The notes under the pieces: generated by a model
Database searches by the model: none
What the model saw: the letters and a program-made list of their open reading frames with translations, nothing else
Told to the model about the DNA's origin: nothing
Shown here: positions 46,901-57,815 of the stretch, one piece after another
Layout: each line of letters begins with the position of its first letter
Numbering within the stretch: the stretch's first letter is position 1
Position numbers and translations under genes: made by a program
DNA from: Raffaelea ambrosiae
Lineage: Eukaryota; Ascomycota; Sordariomycetes; Ophiostomatales; Ophiostomataceae
Length of the DNA: 64,000 nucleotides
Direction of reading: 5' to 3'
Assembly (NCBI GenBank): GCA_002778195.1
Contig: PCDI01000009.1
Coordinates: forward strand, 1,018,725-1,082,724

Positions 46901-48148
46901 CTGTTTCCCGGCAATTGCGGTGGCCCAACGGTGGCACACGACATGCCTCTGTCCAGACTCTGTAAGATACTCGTAGAATTCTATCACAATTCATTTTTTT
47001 TTTTTGCTTCTTTCTCTATCAGTTCACGTTTTTCGCACGCTTTTCCACACCCATGCATGCATGCACACACCCATACATAGTAACTACACCGTACGCGTTA
47101 CGGCCCCCCTTCCCCTACTACGGTACCCCGTTCTGGGCGCTTTTTCTTTTCTCCTGTCACGACAGCGAAAGTGGACCTGGCCTGAGACCAAGTGGACTGA
47201 GCAATGGCATGGAAAATGCATCTGTTCGAACCATGTGTTAAAGGGCAGAAACTTGTACGAGTAAAGACATAGTCAACGGGCACGGAAAATCTGTCTTTTT
47301 TCTTTCTGGACAAGCTCCAAACTCAAAAAATCTGATATATTACCCTCCATCATGCGCGTATCGTGGAAATCTGACTAGGACCCCCTGTCGCTCACACACG
47401 TCTTGTTCATTTTCTTCATATGCGCTTCGAGATGGCGGTGAAGACCGGAAAGGGAAAATCACAAGAGAGAGGCGAAGCGGGCGAAAAGAAAAAAAGGGTT
47501 CTTGTTTGATGTCCGCGCAAAAGCCCCCCTCCAAGAAGATCGTCGACAGAGCCGAAAGGGGAAGTTCAGAAGAACAGAAAGAATGGTGTGCGGCCTCGAC
47601 GGTTGACTGGCCAGTGGTCGAATGCACAAAAAAAAAAGGCATGCAATAACCAGCTGTCAGAATTCCTTCTGCTGTGCCTCTCTATCTCCGGTTGTTATGA
47701 GAAACGGCGACACACAAAAGTACGCGATCCAAAGTTTGGTTCTACCGTTTAATTTTTTTTTTTCCGCCGAACCAGCATTCCAGAGAGTCGCAAAAGCAGG
47801 GTTTTCTACTGACAAGGTAGTTGCTATGTAAATGGAGGGCTCTCACTTTGTCTCAGTTTCCCTTGCAGCCAACCAGGACTCGCCAATCAGCACAACACGG
47901 CAGCCAGGCCAGGCGCACTCTTTGATGGCTCACACACACTGTTCCCTGTCGATGCAGCAACGGCCCAACATCCATTCCGTGCAGTCGCGCCACCTTTTGG
48001 TGATGATCCTTCGTTGGAAGTCTTTCCGTATCGTCGACGGAGAAAACAAATCGGCAATACGAGTGGATTTGCAGCGGCACACGGCGCACGGCGACAAGAA
48101 GGAAGAGACAAGAAGGACAAGAAGTGCTGGTCGCATATTGGCCACCGT

Positions 48149-48180
<32 letters not shown>

Positions 48181-50285
48181 TTGATATTGTCTTACCTTGT
48201 CTCGGCCGCAGCCCTTGCCGCTTTGTTTCTGGCCTTTGCTCTAGTATCTGCCCTTTCCATGGGACGCCCTTCCGCATTGGCATGCATCCTTGCTCGTAGT
48301 ACCGCATCTGAGCAGCCAAACCCGGCTCGCGAACAGAGCCCGCCGGCGACCGCGCCGTTGCCGTGGCCACGATTGACAGTACGGGTAGACGTACATAACT
48401 GGCAACGACCTAACGAGTTGAGCCAGATACTATGCACATCGTACGTGTCCGTGAAGAAAGTGCGTGCAGCGTGAATGTGCGTCTGTGTGTCTGCGTTGCG
48501 TGTGCGTCGGCGTGGACGATACGAGTACATCGTAAAATACGTCTTCCACTGTGCGGGCGAGGTCACAGTGCACTTCCGCGCGGTGTCGTTCCCCCTGGTT
48601 TCGCTGCATGAAATTCTGCATTTTGCCGGCATGCGAACCAACCAAAGTGCACTTGGAAGGCGACAAAAACAGAACAGACAGCAGGAATAGCGTGGCAAAA
48701 TTCAGAAACACGTACTACTATAGTATGTACTGCTACAGTATGTACTCGTAGACACACCGAACTTGTTTGGTTCGCAGAGACTGAGAGAGTTGACGAACGC
48801 TGCTATCTCTTCCATACCCCCGTGTCGACCTTCCAGCCTCCAGACTCGAGATTTCTTCGTGATATGCGCGCCCAGCGCGAACAAGCTCAGCTTTCTACGC
48901 CTTTACGAATAGCTTTGCCGAAAGGACCATGCGCCCAAGGACGAGTCCGCTCTCCGCTAGTCTTTATGCGGTATAGCTCGCGCTTGCTGGCGCTGCTGGG
49001 CTGGCTTGACCGCCTTTCCTGGGGGGGGGCTTTTGGGCATAGCTAGCAATGGAGTTTCGGGCAAGTCTCCATTCATCTTCAAATAGTTGCTTCTGGACCG
49101 GCAACTCCTCTTTCTTGCGTCTCAACTTGTGTCTGTTTCCACTCCCATGCAGAGTACGATTGTAAAATCTCACATTATCTGGCGCGCGCCTGGCGTATCC
49201 ATACTCGTAGTCTGTCGGGTTGTCCGTTGACCCCTAACCCACACTTTTTTTTTTTTTTTGGTGAGATCCCGTATGCATCTCCATCAATCAGTGTCTTCGG
49301 CATCTGTTGTTATCCACCAACCCGTCGTGGCCCCCTTCCAGTCGTGCATCGCTTGGGGAGGGGACACGGACCTTCCTGCAGGCGAGCCTTGGCACGAAGT
49401 ACGAGTGGAAGAATTTTACACGATAGATGTGGAAGGACTGGAAGTGAGATGGGAAATTCGCAGTTACGAGACTACGAGGTAAGCGAGCAAATACTATTAG
49501 CCGCCGTCTCTGCTATGGCTTCTTATAATGCTTTGTAGTTATGTCTCTGTGTGTGTACGAGTATTGTGTAGTATGCTCCCTCCTTCGTTCTTTCCGCATT
49601 GGGAGTTGTCGACACCGCCTAGGGAGGGAGCGGTCGCAATTCTTCCGTCGTTCTTTCCCTCCATCTTTTTTTTTTTTTCTCACGGAGACGCGATGTGCCA
49701 ATGTCAATATTTGGAAAGAGCCCAAAGCGGATCGGCTCCGCGTTGACGGTGATTGACACACAAAAAAATAAAACTAAAAAAAATTCCGCCCTTGCAAACC
49801 AACATATGCAGTCGACTGGAGCCCAATTTGCCCGTCTTCAACGTTCACCGCCTTGACCGCCCATTCCCAGCCACATCGTCATTTCCACGAGGCGAATTCA
49901 CAACCAAAAAAAAAAAATTTGCAAAAAAAAATCCATGACAACTTGGCCGGCGTCAAGGATCCTTTCGTTGCATTGTTCGCCCCAATCTGCCAATCTTTGA
50001 CGACCAGGGGTGGTCCTGGAGCGAACAGGCAAAGAAACAAACGAACGAACGAACGAACGAACGAACCATTTGACGTCCACGCGCACGAAAAAAAAAAAAA
50101 AGAACCTTTCTCGGGCCGTCTCCAGATCCATCTGGCTTACAGGGTATCCCATCTCGCCAATCCATCTTGCCTATCTAGTATTATCTTGTCTTCCTGCTGG
50201 TTTCCGTCCGTCTTCCTTCTCCCGCCTCCCGCCTCCCCCGTCATCCGTCCGAGGCTATTCTGCTTCCTGTCAAAAAAAGCCCACA
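40979..50285. other. 9.3-kb region without a recognisable gene
   Basis: The left part (40979 to about 43300) is pyrimidine-rich in kinase sense and is probably that gene's promoter and long leader, perhaps with a leader intron (GTGAGT donor near 41205). From 43.3 to 50.0 kb I see no coding family, RNA gene or transposon; frames are short, overlapping on both strands and of random composition. It contains seven or more TACGAGTA/TACTCGTA octamers, a CA run (48149-48177) and ACGA repeats (50037-50066). It may hold noncoding transcripts, very small genes or just regulatory DNA. Confidence 0.5.
50037..50066. repeat. tetranucleotide repeat (ACGA)n
   Basis: About seven ACGA copies about 220 bp upstream of the utr4 start. 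Simple repeat. Confidence 0.85.
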
Positions 50286-51961
50286 ATGGCGGCCACAAAA
50301 GCCTTTCAGGTAGTCCTGCTTGACATTGGTGAGCCTTCCCATCGATGACACCCCCCTTTGTCACCCTTCGACACCGCCTCCTCTTTTCCCAGATCCTGTT
50401 CCCAATTTCTCCTCTTTTTTTCTTCAGCGCCGCGGACCAGGATATCTGCATTCCGTATTCTGTATTCTGTATTCTGTATTCTGCACTCTGCATTCTGCAT
50501 TCTGCATTCTGCATTCTGCATTCTGCATTAGCCTGTGGACGGATTGGCTAATGTGTTGCTGTGTTGGCATCTCGTAGAGGGTACGGTCTGCCCAATTTCA
50601 TTTGTCAAAGACGTCCTCGTAAGAAAAAAATTTTTCCCATGTTTGATTTTTCCCACTTCGGCCTTGCTGGTCGGTTTTTTTTTTTTTTTTCGGCCTGTTT
50701 GGTTTTGCTGGTTTGTGCTGTCTTGCCGGCTTGCTGTGTTTCTCTGTTTTGGCCCAGCTTTCCCATATCGACTGCTCATCGATATCCCTCCCGTCTCATA
50801 CTGCCGCAGAGCTTCATGTATATGATCGGCGAGCAACATACTATGTGCTGCTGGCTGGCCTGCCCACTACCCATCAATATGGTGCCGTCTCGGGATAGCA
50901 GAATATGCTGTTCTTATTGTTCTCGTGAAGTGGAATGACCGTCTCGAGACGGCTCAGATTCCACCTCCCCGTCTTTCGCATATGCCTTGACTTTGTTTTT
51001 CCTTCAATGTTTATATGAAGGGACCCCATTGGGCTGGGTCAGCAATCACCTGCCTCGCTTGTTTTACAACGTGTTCGTTTCAAGTGACGACACATGGAAA
51101 CAAGAAAAGGACCTTTTTATCAGGGTGCTTTTTGATATTATTGATTGTTTGTTCTGCTTTGTTTCTTCATTTGTTTTGTGCATGATCTAGGACGTTCCAA
51201 GAATTGGCATCGACCAAAAGAAAAACAAAGCCATTTTCTCACTCTTTTTGTCTGTACTTTTTCCCCTGCAGTATCCATACTCTCTCCGCGCTCTGCCTGA
51301 GACACTCGCATCCAAGTGGGACAGCCCGGCTTTTGCGCCGTACCGCAACGCCTTCCCGGCCGAGTACCGCAGCTCGCCAGACGCCCTCACGGCCCACGTC
51401 CACGACCTGGTCGCCAAGGACGTCAAGGCCTCGTATCTCAAAGGTCTCCAGGGCCTGCTGTGGGAGGAAGGCTACCGCAATGGCTCGCTAAAGGCGCCCC
51501 TGTTTGCCGATGTGCTGCTGGCCTTGACACGGTGGCACGCCGCCGGCGTGACGCTGATGATCTACTCCTCGGGCTCCGTGCCAGCCCAGAAACTGCTCTT
51601 TGCGCACACGGGAGTCGTGGGGAGCGAAGCCGAGGGCGGCAATAATGCGAGCGCCAGCACCAGCGCCAGCACCAACAAAGGAAAGGACCTCACGCCCCTT
51701 CTGAGCGACTACTTTGACACGGTCAACGCTGGGCTCAAGACGGTCCCGGCGAGCTACACGAAGATCCTGGGCCACCACACTGCGGACCATCCGACGCCCA
51801 GCAGTTGGCTGTTTCTGAGCGACAACGTGCTGGAGGTGGAAGCCGCACAGTCGGCCGGGATGGCCAGCTATGTGGTCCAGCGGCCCGGGAACGCGTCGCT
51901 TGCGGAGTCTGTGCAGGAGAAGCACCGCGTGATTACATCATTCGACGAGATTAAATTTTGA
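50286..51961 (+). CDS. utr4: enolase-phosphatase E1 (methionine salvage)
   Basis: Predicted 257-aa HAD-superfamily enzyme (MasA/Utr4) converting 2,3-diketo-5-methylthiopentyl-1-phosphate to the acireductone. Three exons: 50286-50328, 50578-50618, 51272-51961; the frame closes. The first two exons rebuild the catalytic HAD motif LLDIEGTVCPISFVKDVL (D13, E15), and the third starts YPYSLRALPETL. Further motifs: WEEGYRNG, IYSSGSVPAQKLLFAHT (motif II Ser), KTVPASYTKI (Lys) and WLFLSDNVLEVEAAQSAGM (motif III). Length matches family members (about 230-260 aa). An Asn/Ala/Ser insert (NNASASTSASTNKG) lies in a surface loop. Intron 1 (249 bp) carries a heptamer microsatellite and intron 2 is unusually long (653 bp). 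Confidence 0.93.
50450..50529. repeat. heptamer microsatellite (TTCTGYA)n in utr4 intron 1
   Basis: About eleven head-to-tail heptamers, first TTCTGTA then TTCTGCA, with single-base variants at the left end and one in the middle. They lie in intron 50329-50577, ending about 48 bp before the acceptor. Confidence 0.9.
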
Positions 51962-54900
51962 ATTTTGAGAGGATGAGACCAGACAGAGTTCTGAAGGTCC
52001 ATGGGATAGGAAGAGGCGATGGATGGGCTGATGGGGGCGTCCAACCCACCCCAAATGATCGATAGAAATTTCAACAAATGATTCAGCAATGGAAAGAGAG
52101 AAAAAAAAAACACTGGAGACTTTCCTTTGTGCCCCTTCATGGCAATACGACAAGGGAGAGAGAACTCAAAAGACAGGCCACAGGATGTATCGACTTGACG
52201 TGATCGATGTCCCAACCGGTGGCAGATGTGAGAAATGAAGTCAATGCATATGTCTCCCTATGGCAGGTCACTTGTTGGATCTGTCTCCTGCCCCTCTTTG
52301 CAGATGTACGAGTAGTCATGTAGAGGAAAACGCGCGGCGGCCCTAATACAAACACACCCCCTCTCCATTTTTTGGCTTTTTTGGCTTTTTGGCTTTCTGG
52401 CTGTCTGGCTTTCTGGCTTTTTGGCTTTTTGGCTTTTTGGCTTTTTGGCTTCTTGGCCCTCTTTTTTTTTTCTTCAGTCTTGGTCTCGTTTTTTATGGAT
52501 AAAGGAACAAGATCAGCGGCGAGAGCGGGGGGGAAGGGGAGACTGGCTGCAGCATCTCGGCCAATGGTGTCCAGGACGCTTGGGAAGCGAAGACACATCG
52601 GCGACGATGGTTTGCACGACCGGTCTATTCTGGATATCAGCCGGCCTGGCACTGTGTAGACCAGTGTTTTGGGGAGAGACGGCGGCTCCGTTGTCCTGTT
52701 GGTCTCGGTTTCGTTTGTGTCTGTTGGGCTCCCTTTCTCGGTCGGTTCTTTCCTTTTACACCGTCGTGTCGATCTATCATGGCAGATTTCAGTTGATAGA
52801 GATATCATGATATCTCCAACGCACGCCAACAAGACCCCTTACTCATCACCTCCCCTTTTCGTTTTTAGTAATCCCCCAACCCCCCCATATGGCTTTCCCG
52901 CGTGCACATACGTGTATATACTCTACTTGCATGTCTTTGATCACTCCTACCATTTGATGTAAATATATGTATTCAAGTGCTCAACTCGATGTAGACATGT
53001 ATGAAACGTTCGCGGTGTCATCCAACAACCTTGTCAGAGAGCATCTGACCTCCCTGACGACCTTGACCCCTACAACAGAATGGAGAAAAGAGGGTGTGGA
53101 AGGAGAGGGCGTGTGCGGAGAAGAGCAAGCCAAAGAGCAGTCCAGACTCTGTTCGTGACACGACTCGACGACTGGGCTCCCCACCAACATTTGGTCTTGG
53201 GAGACCCGTCCATGTGCCGGTGTGCTTGGCGGTCAATGGGAAAGGTGTGGGTGGCCATGACAGCACACAGCATGCACACAGCCGCCGTAAGCTGCAGGAT
53301 ATCTTCTGCGTATGTATGTGTGTGCATGCGTGCGTGCGTGTGTGTGATGTAAGGGGGCCCATACCCCAACGCTTTGTCACATATCACAACCGCCAATACC
53401 AAATCAGGCTCTAAATGGGCTGCCCAGAAGGAGACCGCGAGAAGCCCGCAGAAGGAAGGACTGCCTGCCAATAACGGAGGGGGGAGGGCATGGCCTGTTT
53501 TGGGGGCCGCTCTTATTTGGGGTGAGAGAGAGAGAGAGAGAGACAGGGAGAGAGGCGTCCGGTTGGAGAAGGGGGGCACCGCCAACACTACCCATCACCA
53601 ACACCCACACCGAGCAACTGCTGATCCGTTTGATGGTGGGCATTGCCGCCGGGCCTTCCAGCGGCGGACACGGAGGCTGAAGGAGGGAGGACGGGGAGTA
53701 AGGGACACAAGGACGAGGATTGACGAGGAAGGAAAAGGGGGGGGGGAAGGGACCAATCTCTGGCCTCGGCTGATCTGGGCTCCAAGCATAAAGCACAGAC
53801 AGCATGCAATGCACCATGTACGACTGGGGAGATTCTTGATGACGTTTGTCGCCAGATTCCTACAGCCTGTGGGGGGGAAAGACAAAGAGAGAGAAAGGGG
53901 GGGGGGGCAGACACACACAGACCAAAATAATAAAAGACGTCATTGGTTTGTTTGGGGACAATCATGGAGGGTGGTCCGCAAAACCACGGCCGTCATCACG
54001 GCTCAGCACCGCAGCAAGCTTTTCGAGCGAGGCGCTTAAGGCAAAGTCTTGGAGGGGGGTTTGACCAACGGGGACTCGGCGGCGTGGTTTGGTGATATTG
54101 TCTGTTCGGCGCTTCGGTCTGTTTTGTCGTGCCGATGCCGAGTTGGCAGAGAACTCTACGTTGAAACCCCAGGCGTGGATGACAAGTCGTGGACCTCGGA
54201 GGACGTCCAGCGGCACGGAGAGCGAGCAGAGTATAAAAAAAAGTAGCTGTCAGCAGACTCCCCAGAAACTCTGCCCACCGCCCTGTATTTTTTGAGAAAT
54301 TGAAACGCCACAGTTGCATTCAATACCCCCCCCCCCCCTTCCCATGCCGGGGGAGCCCGTTGGTGTGACACGACAGCTCATAGGACAAAAGCAAGTACAA
54401 AGCAGTTGTCTTACATACTCGTACCTACCATAACAGTCGTAGTATTGCCGTGTGTCCTTGCGGCACGCTTCTGCATTCCGACTGCCGAGCCCAAGCTATT
54501 TTGGTTCGTATCGGGGACTCTGGACCCCGTGCTCGGGTGCTTGTCGCGGCCAAACCCAGAGTGGGTTGATAAATAAGGAGAGCGCCCAGACGACATCACG
54601 AGACGATGCAGGACAACAACCGCCCCTAGAAACCAATGGGGAGCAGCCGAAATGCGGAGGTCACAGGTTGCACGAGACGTTTGTCGACCATCCCCGTTAC
54701 GAGATGCGCCAAAAAAGCTCCAATGTCTGACAGAGTACCTCGTGGCTTTGACAGCTGTTTTCCCGCACGAGAGAGGGAAGGAAGGAAGGAAGAAGAGCTT
54801 TGACCGCTTCGGCCGGGCCGTTTGACATGCTTTCGTCCAATTGTGGTCCAATAGTCCCTGGGAAAGCATGCCATCGATTGGGGAGCTTCAATCCGAGAGC

Positions 54901-55337
54901 GCGTCGACCCTATCGACGTTGGTGCAATTGAGTCGTCCAAAACTGGCCATGCTGTGAAAAAAAAGTTTCGTATCTTCCTTTATTTTCTCAGAACAATCGA
55001 CGCACAATAAATGTGACAACCTATGAGAACGTGCCGCGCCTCAGGATTCTGGCCTGACCACATTTGCGGGAAAGAATGGGAAAAGCCAATGGAAGTGAAA
55101 AAAAAAAAGAAAACGATAAGAAATTCAAGAAAAAATGAACTCATTCTGAAAACAATTCGTCTAGACAGAAGGAGCACCCGTGTAATTCTTGCACGGAAAC
55201 AAGCGTGCTCTTTCCTGCTGAGCAGCTGTGGGGTTGCGTCGCTTGCCCAATGCGTCTAGTGGCCCGAGGCTTTTTAAAGCATAGTTAGAGACCCATTTCC
55301 CAACAATTGGGAACGCAGCAAGCGACTCAATTCAACA
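51962..55337. other. 3.4-kb intergenic region utr4 to tRNA-Asn
   Basis: No supported gene. It contains the GGCTTTTT octamer array (52371-52460), GA and TG runs near 53526-53543 and 53310-53345, and two TACGAGTA-type octamers. The 53374-54039 frame is Arg/Gly-rich low complexity and rejected. Confidence 0.55.
52371..52460. repeat. octamer repeat (TTTTTGGC)n
   Basis: About eleven consecutive copies of TTTTTGGC with T/C/G substitutions (TTTCTGGC, TGTCTGGC), purely intergenic. Confidence 0.85.
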
Positions 55338-55422
55338 TCCCTCGTGGCGCAATTGGCTAGCGCGTCAGACTGTTATCCAACAGTCAATCTGAAGGTTGGT
55401 GGTTCAAACCCACCCGGGGGAG
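55338..55422 (+). tRNA. tRNA-Asn (anticodon GTT), with 11-nt intron
   Basis: Full cloverleaf: acceptor 5' TCCCTCG (55338-55344) pairs with CGGGGGA (one T-G pair); D arm GCGC-AATTGGCTA-GCGC; anticodon stem TCAGA/TCTGA; T arm GGTGG-TTCAAAC-CCACC with a standard B-box; discriminator G. The loop C-T-GTT-A is interrupted after position 37 by 11 bases (55376-55386), the canonical place for tRNA introns, and A55387 completes the loop. Anticodon GTT (55372-55374) reads Asn codons. A T-rich stretch follows at 55424 onwards and could terminate Pol III. Confidence 0.92.
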
Positions 55423-56804
55423 TTTCTTTTTTGTCGTTTTTGTCCAGAATTTTTTTTTTTTTTTGGCCTGGTTTTTTTGGTGTTTCAAAGCCGTCCTTCC
55501 ATCCATATGGTATGACTTTTTGCAAGCGCTTTTTTCTAATCGCAAACACGCAACGTCGTTCTATGTTCTATGCAAGCACGCAACTCTCTTGCCAGTTTCA
55601 TTTATCCTTTTATTCGTATCCATGGAAAAAGTCCAGGGCAAATGCCATTTTTCAGCCTTCTGTAACCACAATGCTGCCATTCCCATGCAAATTGTTTCGT
55701 AGCACATTCGTCGTGAGCGTACAATGCGTGTGCATCGGCACATCGCACTATGAGGTCACCTGTGCTTGGACACTGCAGTAGTGTGATCCTGTCCTTTTCT
55801 CATCTCCGTTTTGCCCGGCCGCATCGTGGAATCCTTCACTACCGATGCTTGGTTCTGGTGCTACGGAACAGAATGGGCCTCGGCCATCTCTTACTCGTAC
55901 ATACCCCTTTTCTTTATTCCTGATTGAGAGCACTGACCTGCCATGATCGCCATGCCATTCTCTCCTACCCGAGGCTATGTGGACAGGTCGTGGAGAGACC
56001 TTCTGGCCCCCCCCCCTGACTCCGCAGTGTTTCCCATTTCCCCAACTGGTCCGGGGTCTTTCGCTCCCTCTCGTGGACACACGCACACACACAAAAAGGG
56101 TCATATGACAGCCTGCATGGAGCCATCCATATCTCCACATCTGCCAACAAGCAGGCGACAGGGGAGGGGAAGGACAGGAAGAAGGAAGGCACGTCGTAAA
56201 ACAGACCTTTGCTCTAGCTCAACGGCAACACCCTCCTCCTTACTTTTCAACAAAAGTACCATGCTGGGATCGGAACAGCGCGTCTCTGGCTGTGACGCGG
56301 GGAGAGATAGAAGCTTCCGTTTCCAAGGATTCCGCGCATGTCATTGCCAACGGCGTCCTATTCCTACCGTATTTCGTGGTCGCATGACAGGGAGGCAGTG
56401 CGATTCAGGCGCAGAATCTCGTGGCTTGTGCTTTGCCATGTGGTATCGGGAATGGCCTTGTGAACTGAAAAAAAAAAGGACAAGAAGCCTGCCAAAAAGG
56501 ATAACACAGTGCCCTATGCAACGGGCGATCGAACCACAGGCGCAGTCGTACACACACACACACACACACACCCCGTAGTCGGGGTTCTCCGTGGCCAGAC
56601 CGGTGTCTCGGAAGCAGCGGGATGAACACCTTTTTGGCGTAGGAGCCGCACTGCCACAGAGACCGACAGCCCGAGCAAGGTCAGGGTGGTATCCTCTGTC
56701 GAATTGTGTTTTGCAGCATCGAGTCCTCGCTACACCCCCCGTACAGGGTGGCTCTGAGAGGGCATATGCTGCGAAGAGCGTCGGATCCTTGTCGACAGCC
56801 CAAT
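55423..56804. other. intergenic tRNA-Asn to bmt2
   Basis: T runs directly after the tRNA, a CA run at about 56551-56572 and one TACTCGTA octamer. No supported gene; open frames here lack family features. Confidence 0.55.
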
Positions 56805-57815
56805 TCACGTCCCCTGAAGCACAATGGAAAAGTTGTTTCGGGTCGGACCCGAACGCAGCTCCTTCTTGCTGAAGCTGGGGATGGATGTCGGCGTCGGCCG
56901 CTGCCGCTTCCAGAGGTAGTACACCAGCCGCTGGGAGGTCTTGGACTCCAGCAGGTCGAAGCCGAGAGCCGCCATGATCTCGGCCAGCTTCTCCTCGGTG
57001 AGATAGCGCGAGTTCTGCACACAGGGCTCGGGCAGTACCAGGAAGATGCTGGGGAAGCCCCGCGCCATGAGGTTGTTGGCGTCCCCGCCTTCGGCACTGG
57101 TCTGTCCTGGCGCTGTCGCTGTCGCTGTCGAAGCACCCGTATCGTGGCCTGGCTCATGCAGAAAGTCCAGACAGCGCAGCAGCATAAGACCGCGATCGGT
57201 ATGGCTGGGAACATAGTTGAGCACCAGCGACAGACTGATCACGTCGAACCGTTCGGCGTTGCTCGTGGGCAGCGGCCGCTGCAGAAAGTCCTGCTGCAGG
57301 ATGCCGGGGCCCTGGCTGTTCAAGTCGATGCGTTCCATCTGGAAGCAGCCGCTGGCCGAGCAGGCATTGGAAGTGCTCAAGGCGCCGACTTCGAGCATCC
57401 GTGGAAGAGGAGCCGACGAGGAGGAGCCGGGCGACGGCACAGCGTCAAGGCCACTGGTGCCGCTGGTGCCGCTGGTGCCGCCGGTGCCGCCGGCCTTCTT
57501 CACGGCGACCGGCACACCCAGCCATTGCATGAGCACCCGCGAGCTGTCGCCACCACGGTCGCGGCTCTGCCCTTGCAGGCTGGCCTGTTGGTAGCGCGCC
57601 AGTCCACCCAGTGCCTCGATTTCGGCCGCAATGGCAGCCTCGGCAGCCTTGTCGCCCCTGGCGAGTGCCTGCTGCTTGCGCTTTTCCAGCTGGTGGTGGG
57701 TGTTGATGAGCCTCTTGGTCGTCTTGCGGGCGATTGTCTTGGGCGGCCTGGCTGTCGGCGGGCGGCCGGCGGACAAGCTCTTGGGCCGCTGGGAAGCCTT
57801 CTTTTTGGCGCCCAT
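56805..57815 (-). CDS. bmt2: 25S rRNA adenine-N1-methyltransferase Bmt2
   Basis: Single-exon 336-aa nucleolar SAM-dependent methyltransferase of the Bmt2 family, which makes m1A2142 in yeast 25S rRNA. The N-terminus is Lys/Arg-rich (about 1-55, KTIARKTTKRLINTHHQLEKRK), followed by ALGGLARYQQASLQGQ, a family hallmark. The SAM-binding stretch is LPRMLEVGALSTSNACS, then MERIDLNSQGPGILQQDFLQRPLP, FDVISLSLVLNYVP and GRGLMLLRC-like (DRGLMLLRCLDFL). The end is EIMAALGFDLLESKTSQRLVYYLWKR. A GTS tripeptide repeat (9-bp DNA repeat near 57447-57490) and an Ala/Thr loop make it slightly longer than yeast (337 aa class). It is divergent from uL23 with 524 bp between starts, so the two probably share a promoter. 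Confidence 0.92.
   Translation of the reverse strand: MGAKKKASQRPKSLSAGRPPTARPPKTIARKTTKRLINTHHQLEKRKQQALARGDKAAEAAIAAEIEALGGLARYQQASLQGQSRDRGGDSSRVLMQWLGVPVAVKKAGGTGGTSGTSGTSGLDAVPSPGSSSSAPLPRMLEVGALSTSNACSASGCFQMERIDLNSQGPGILQQDFLQRPLPTSNAERFDVISLSLVLNYVPSHTDRGLMLLRCLDFLHEPGHDTGASTATATAPGQTSAEGGDANNLMARGFPSIFLVLPEPCVQNSRYLTEEKLAEIMAALGFDLLESKTSQRLVYYLWKRQRPTPTSIPSFSKKELRSGPTRNNFSIVLQGT

Larger units (their letters stand above)
45361..55899. other. cluster of 11 TACGAGTA/TACTCGTA octamers
   Basis: Exact octamers at 45361, 46597, 46968, 47256, 48520, 48743, 49202, 49556, 52307, 54416 and 55892 (first base of each), in both orientations and mostly in noncoding DNA. Elsewhere in the window I found only 17130 and 27497. 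Function unknown. Confidence 0.65.

Noticed and set aside
41000..50000. Transposon relic or RIP-mutated DNA explaining the gene-poor stretch
   Set aside because: No long terminal or inverted repeats, no transposase or reverse-transcriptase fragments, and no marked AT shift of the kind RIP produces.
50450..50529. CRISPR-like direct repeats
   Set aside because: Head-to-tail heptamers without spacers in a eukaryotic intron: a microsatellite. The same applies to 22765-22832 and 52371-52460.
53374..54039. 221-aa Arg/Gly/Glu-rich frame
   Set aside because: Built largely from GA runs and purine tracts; no conserved motif, and an overlapping antisense frame is equally long.
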